Assembly: GCA_964533785.1 (NCBI GenBank)
Contig: CAZHNG010000257.1
Location: 1-10,109, forward strand
Reading direction: 5' to 3'
DNA from: JANQRV01 sp964533785
GTDB lineage: Bacteria > Bacteroidota > Bacteroidia > Chitinophagales > Saprospiraceae
DNA: 10,109 nucleotides
Positions 7,325 through 10,109 of this stretch are shown here, one piece after another. The notes beneath the pieces are model-generated. The model did no database searches, was not told the DNA's origin, and was given only the letters and a program-made list of their open reading frames with translations. Made by a program: the position numbers and the translations under genes. Each line of letters starts with the position of its first letter. The stretch's first letter is position 1.

Positions 7325-7516
7325 TTACTCATCCATTGCAATGGTATTATTATGCTTCCTGAGGATTTCCTCTATTTTTGACTCCAATTCTTGAATGGCT
7401 ACCCCGGCGCTCATTTCATCACGAACCAGATGATAATAAATAGTAGAAATCTCCGGAGATAACTCCATATAGAATGGCGACCTGGGCCTTTCTTTTGTTA
7501 CCGGTAATACTTGACA
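7325..7516 (-). pseudogene. C-terminal remnant of an ABC-type extracellular sugar-binding protein
   Basis: The minus strand is open for 63 codons before a TAA at 7325-7327. The peptide has a strongly gene-like end: ERPRSPFYMELSPEI, then a helix, then SAGVAIQELESKIEEIL. The order RPRxPxY, then (E)LS, then a helix with G-x-x-x-x-x-A-x-x-x-L, is typical of the last ~50 residues of family 1 solute-binding proteins of sugar ABC transporters. The frame stops at 7517-7519 on the 5' side, no start codon belongs to the family there, and the ~350 upstream residues expected are absent. The break lies where copy B of the leader repeat begins (7515), so a rearrangement probably cut the gene. The identification rests on pattern memory, not on a search. 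Confidence 0.55.
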
Positions 7517-7555
7517 TTAAAGAAAACTGACTTAAACAATGAAGAGACGTAAATT
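7515..7555 (+). repeat. Leader repeat, copy B (NIPSNAP-like start without its gene)
   Basis: This 41-bp stretch is a near-copy of 6088-6130. Bases 7535-7555 are identical and include ATG (7539) and MKRRK. After it, the similarity fades through LIQNC versus FIYAT. No NIPSNAP coding sequence follows. The copied start instead reads in frame for 12 codons into the true start of the glycosidase-like gene at 7575. The -7-like element of copy A is not preserved here. Confidence 0.75.
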
Positions 7556-7574
7556 AATCCAAAACTGCTACCGT

Positions 7575-8954
7575 ATGAAATATTATTATTCGATTATGCT
7601 ATTATTATGGGTAACTCAACCTTTCGTCTTTGCCCAAAACACTCTTGAAGTGAGTACCGAATTCCCCCAATATTGGTCTTACAACGGTCAGCCCAGGTTG
7701 TTGTTGGGCGGCACGGTGGAAGATAACCTCTTTCAGATTCCCGGTTTAGAGGAACACCTGGATTTGCTGAAAGAGGCGGGCGGTAATTACGTGCGCAATA
7801 CCATGTCTTCCCGCGATAGCGGAAATGTTTGGGCGTTCTACTACGACACCGAACAACAATTGTATGACTTAAACCGCTGGAATGAAGAATACTGGAACCG
7901 TTTTGAAAAGCTACTGCGGTTTAGCGCGGAAAGAGATATCATTGTACAGGTCGAGATCTGGGCGACCTTCGATTTCTACCGGGATAACTGGGACAACAAC
8001 CCTTTTAACCCGAAAAACAACAGCAACTATTCCGCCGAAAGAACCAAACTTCCTTTGGAGGTAAAAACCCACCCTACCTGGACCGAAAACCCGTTTTTTT
8101 GGTCTATTCCGCTTCAGCATAATAACATCCCCGTACTGACTTTCCAGCAAAAATTTGTGGATAAACTGCTTTCTTATACCCTTGAATACGGCAATGTCTT
8201 ATATTGTATGGATAATGAAACCTCCGTTACGGCCGCCTGGGGAAGATTCTGGGCCGATTACATCCGGAAAAGAGCCAAAGAGCAGGGACAAGCGGTTCTC
8301 GTAACCGAAATGTGGGATCCTTGGGATCTCAATCACATTACACACCGGGAAACGTTTGACCATCCGGAGATTTACGATTTCGTAGAGATCTCCCAGAATA
8401 ACCATCAGCGGGGACAAAACCATTGGGACAACGGCCTAGCACAGATCCAACGTCTTAAAGCTCTGGATAACCTGCGACCCGTTACTAACATCAAGACCTA
8501 CGGGAGCGACAACGGCCGTCATGGCGGCGGTACTCAAAACGGCATTGAAAGCTTTATCCGCAGCGTATTTTTCGGTTCGGCCGCCGTTCGCTTTCACCGG
8601 CCTACCTCTGGATTGGGATTAGGGCCGGAAGCCCAAGCCGTGATCAGTAGTATTCGTCAACTTACGGATCGTATGGGAAAAAACTTTTTCCTCGCCCAAC
8701 CGCACAACGACTTACTGCTAGACCGGGAAGACAATGAAGCATACTGTCGCGCCTTACCGGGCCAGGTATACGCGGTTTATTTCACCAACGGCGGAGAGGT
8801 TACATTGGACTTGACAGCAACAGACGGCGAAACAACCTTGCAATGGCTGGATGTTATGCATGCAAAATGGCAAGAAGGCATACCTATTACTGGTAAAGCA
8901 AAAATCAAATTGTCCGCACCGTCGGAGGGGCACTGGATCGCTTTGCTTGATTAG
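7575..8954 (+). CDS. Secreted TIM-barrel glycoside hydrolase-like protein
   Basis: From the ATG at 7575 the protein has 459 residues and a clear Sec signal (MKYYYSIMLLLWVTQPFVFA, cut after Ala20). An in-frame ATG at 7539 would add MKRRKLIQNCYR before that signal. These codons belong to a copied leader, so I reject that start. Residues ~35-375 look like a clan GH-A (beta/alpha)8 barrel: LLGGTVEDN, GGNYVRNTM, VQVEIWATFDFY, then YCMDNETS, where Asn214-Glu215 fits the Asn-Glu acid/base pair after strand 4. At the expected strand-7 nucleophile I see PVTNIKTYGSDN, with no Glu. AVRFHRPTSGLGLGPEAQ follows. Residues ~385-459 (YAVYFTNGGEVTLDL, HWIALL) resemble the small beta-sandwich seen C-terminal to DUF4038/GH140-type enzymes. 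The family and substrate are uncertain. The adjacent rhamnosidase tail suggests plant or algal glycan use. Confidence 0.75.
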   Translation: MKYYYSIMLLLWVTQPFVFAQNTLEVSTEFPQYWSYNGQPRLLLGGTVEDNLFQIPGLEEHLDLLKEAGGNYVRNTMSSRDSGNVWAFYYDTEQQLYDLNRWNEEYWNRFEKLLRFSAERDIIVQVEIWATFDFYRDNWDNNPFNPKNNSNYSAERTKLPLEVKTHPTWTENPFFWSIPLQHNNIPVLTFQQKFVDKLLSYTLEYGNVLYCMDNETSVTAAWGRFWADYIRKRAKEQGQAVLVTEMWDPWDLNHITHRETFDHPEIYDFVEISQNNHQRGQNHWDNGLAQIQRLKALDNLRPVTNIKTYGSDNGRHGGGTQNGIESFIRSVFFGSAAVRFHRPTSGLGLGPEAQAVISSIRQLTDRMGKNFFLAQPHNDLLLDREDNEAYCRALPGQVYAVYFTNGGEVTLDLTATDGETTLQWLDVMHAKWQEGIPITGKAKIKLSAPSEGHWIALLD

Positions 8955-8955
8955 C

Positions 8956-9558
8956 TTTGCTGATACCATCATTCAACAAATGCATCTGACCAGTAGTATT
9001 TGGCCTGCTCTGCACAAGGTGGCTGACTCAAGTCAAACCAAAACTATTATAGACTACCTGCAAGTTGAATTGCAAGACATTGGTAACAAGTCAAGAAGGC
9101 GCAAAATAACGCCTTACTCTTCCTTTTACCTTTTTGCTTTATTGTACCGGGAACAGGAGACGGCCCTGGCGGAATATTTCATGAAAAAACACTGGGGACC
9201 GATGGCATTACATTCTCCCCACCCTACCGTCTGGGAGAATTTTGATATTCAAGGCAACCAGGGCACCTCGAGTCATGCCTGGAGCGGGCACCCTACCTAT
9301 TTTTTAGCTACGGAGACCTTAGGGATCAACCTTGGCTTCAACAAACCCTTCAACCCTGATAAAATAGAGATCATGCCCCAATCGGCTACCCTTTCCTGGG
9401 CGGAAGGTACGGTTATGCACCCCAGGGGACCGGTATATATTAAATGGGAAGTCAAGGGTCAACAGTTGTGGCTGGAGTATAGTGCTCCCGATGATGTTCC
9501 CGTCGTAGTCGCGCCTGTGGGTAGATTGGGGGAATTGGAGTTGGTCATTAGCAATTAA
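8956..9558 (+). pseudogene. C-terminal fragment of a GH78 alpha-L-rhamnosidase
   Basis: About 200 codons match the end of bacterial alpha-L-rhamnosidases, which release terminal L-rhamnose. The visible parts are the last helices of the (alpha/alpha)6 barrel (ITPYSSFYLFALLY, EYFMKKHWGPM), the TVWENFD motif, SSHAWSGHPTYFLATETLGI, and the closing beta-sandwich (ATLSWAEGTVMHPRGPVYIKWEV). In characterised members the Glu of T-x-W-E is, as I recall, the catalytic base. The general-acid region and ~600-700 N-terminal residues are missing. Homology appears to start right after the stop of the preceding gene (FADTIIQQMH), with the first in-frame ATG at 8980 (193 residues). An earlier ATG at 8851 overlaps the glycosidase in another frame and encodes unrelated Lys/Arg-rich residues. 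The piece may still be translated, but it cannot be a working rhamnosidase alone. The frame after the break is intact, so the truncation looks recent. Confidence 0.75.
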
Positions 9559-9619
9559 TTCTTGTGGCTAGAAATGACCGGTCAGCATTTCCGCGCAAAG
9601 AAGTCCAGGAGGGATAAAA

Positions 9620-9646
9620 CTCCATGCCCTCCGTGTTCTCCGTGGT
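9620..9646. repeat. Three tandem 9-bp units of a dispersed-type repeat
   Basis: CTCCATGCC, CTCCGTGTT and CTCCGTGGT follow one another directly, with GAGAAAAA after them. Sequences of the form CTCCGTGTTCTCCGTGGTG are, as I remember, scattered between genes in many unrelated bacteria. It sits between the rhamnosidase fragment and the convergent cyclase gene. The rest of 9559-9751 shows no gene and no strong terminator, only a small AGAC/GTCT hairpin near 9663-9673. Confidence 0.55.
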
Positions 9647-9751
9647 GAGAAAAATTTTTAAAAAGACGAAGTCTTACAAAATAAAAGATACCTTCCCATT
9701 GCAAAAATGTAAGTAAAGATCAGCCACCGCAGGCCGGTTACACCTAAAGCC

Positions 9752-10109
9752 TCACTTAAAAGTCATGACCTCCACTCCGATCCAGTCATCGGAAACTCCT
9801 TTTACCAGACATTCACTGGCTTTGGTCATAAACAACCGGGCAGGTCCATCTTTTTTGTTCAATTTTAGAATCCGGTTGAACGTTGCGGAGGCTTCCGCAA
9901 ATTCCCGTTGAAAAAATTGATCCAATCCTTTTTTAAATGCTGGCTGTGTCTTCGTTTTTAGCTCAATCACCTTCGAGTTATCCCCGTCAAAGCATTCGTA
10001 AAGCCCCACTGGTTCTTTCTTTCCTTTGACCAATACTTTACCTAAATACCGGAAATGATAGGAAGTGTCCTGAGGTATTTCATTACAACTATCCTCACTC
10101 AGGAGTATA
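9752..10109 (-). CDS. Class III adenylate/guanylate cyclase, C-terminal part (partial at right edge)
   Basis: The frame is open from the right edge (first residues ILLSEDSCNEIPQ) to a TGA at 9752-9754, about 118 codons. HFRYLGKVLVKGKKEPVGLY is the final strand pair of a class III nucleotide cyclase catalytic domain (the conserved LGxxxVKGK...EPV.LYE pattern). After it comes the tail often found in these enzymes: ECFDGD, LKTKTQPAFKKGLDQF, a TPR-like helical hairpin (REFAEASATFNRILKLNKKDGPARLF), and DDWIGVEVM at the end. The metal- and substrate-binding residues lie beyond the edge. The product would make cAMP (or cGMP). The domains upstream (CHASE2, GAF or membrane parts) cannot be seen. An apparent start at a TTG (10033) is internal to the domain and not real. 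Confidence 0.85.
   Translation of the reverse strand, partial: ILLSEDSCNEIPQDTSYHFRYLGKVLVKGKKEPVGLYECFDGDNSKVIELKTKTQPAFKKGLDQFFQREFAEASATFNRILKLNKKDGPARLFMTKASECLVKGVSDDWIGVEVMTFK

Noticed and set aside
7325..7518. A second minus-strand frame starting ATG near 7516 (MSSITGNKRKAQVAILYG...)
   Set aside because: It stops after 32 codons and overlaps the binding-protein-like frame, whose sequence pattern is far more gene-like.
8851..8979. An earlier ATG extending the rhamnosidase fragment into the glycosidase gene
   Set aside because: It would overlap the glycosidase by about 100 bases in another frame, and the added residues are Lys/Arg-rich with no rhamnosidase character.

Overview
The window looks like a piece of a chromosome from the Bacteroidota, most plausibly a Saprospiria- or Cytophagia-like environmental or marine lineage. 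The gene content supports this: a large surface-type VCBS/FG-GAP protein with an ASPIC/UnbV domain, a short ECF sigma factor of the Bacteroidota type, a Tat-leader NIPSNAP protein, secreted glycosidases, no Shine-Dalgarno sequences before starts, and several good matches to the Bacteroidota -7 promoter element TAnnTTTG. Base composition is moderate and roughly even across the window. No RNA gene, CRISPR array or intact transposase was seen.

Layout. From 228 to 3554 (+) there is one very large extracellular lipoprotein-like protein built from about 14 Asp-rich FG-GAP/VCBS motifs around a central ASPIC/UnbV domain. It converges, 21 bp apart, with an ECF sigma factor (3576-4166, -). Upstream of the sigma gene on the same strand is a 580-residue J-domain protein with two coiled coils and a C-terminal half that resembles small calcium-binding domains (4284-6026, -). 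Divergent from it is a secreted protein with two NIPSNAP domains (6114-6875, +).

The stretch 6876-7574 is a genomic scrapyard without an intact gene. It holds a nested imperfect inverted repeat that has itself been interrupted by an 18-bp perfect palindrome flanked by a 3-bp direct repeat. It also holds the C-terminal remnant of what looks like an ABC sugar-binding protein on the minus strand, and a near-copy of the NIPSNAP upstream region and start codon. That copy runs in frame into the next gene and creates a false longer N-terminus.

From 7575 to 8954 (+) is a secreted TIM-barrel glycosidase-like protein. It is followed immediately by the last ~200 codons of an alpha-L-rhamnosidase (GH78) whose front three quarters are missing. 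A short 9-bp tandem element lies at 9620-9646. The window ends inside the 3' end of a class III adenylate/guanylate cyclase gene (9752-10109, -, partial).

How the parts fit: the right half reads as the eroded remains of a carbohydrate (possibly rhamnose-containing glycan) uptake and degradation locus, with a binding-protein tail, one intact hydrolase-like gene and a rhamnosidase tail. The left half is ordinary accessory and housekeeping content. I did not find a convincing new multi-gene system. The most unusual items are the palindrome insertion with an apparent target duplication, the repeated NIPSNAP leader, the glycosidase-like protein lacking an obvious nucleophile, and the odd J-domain protein.
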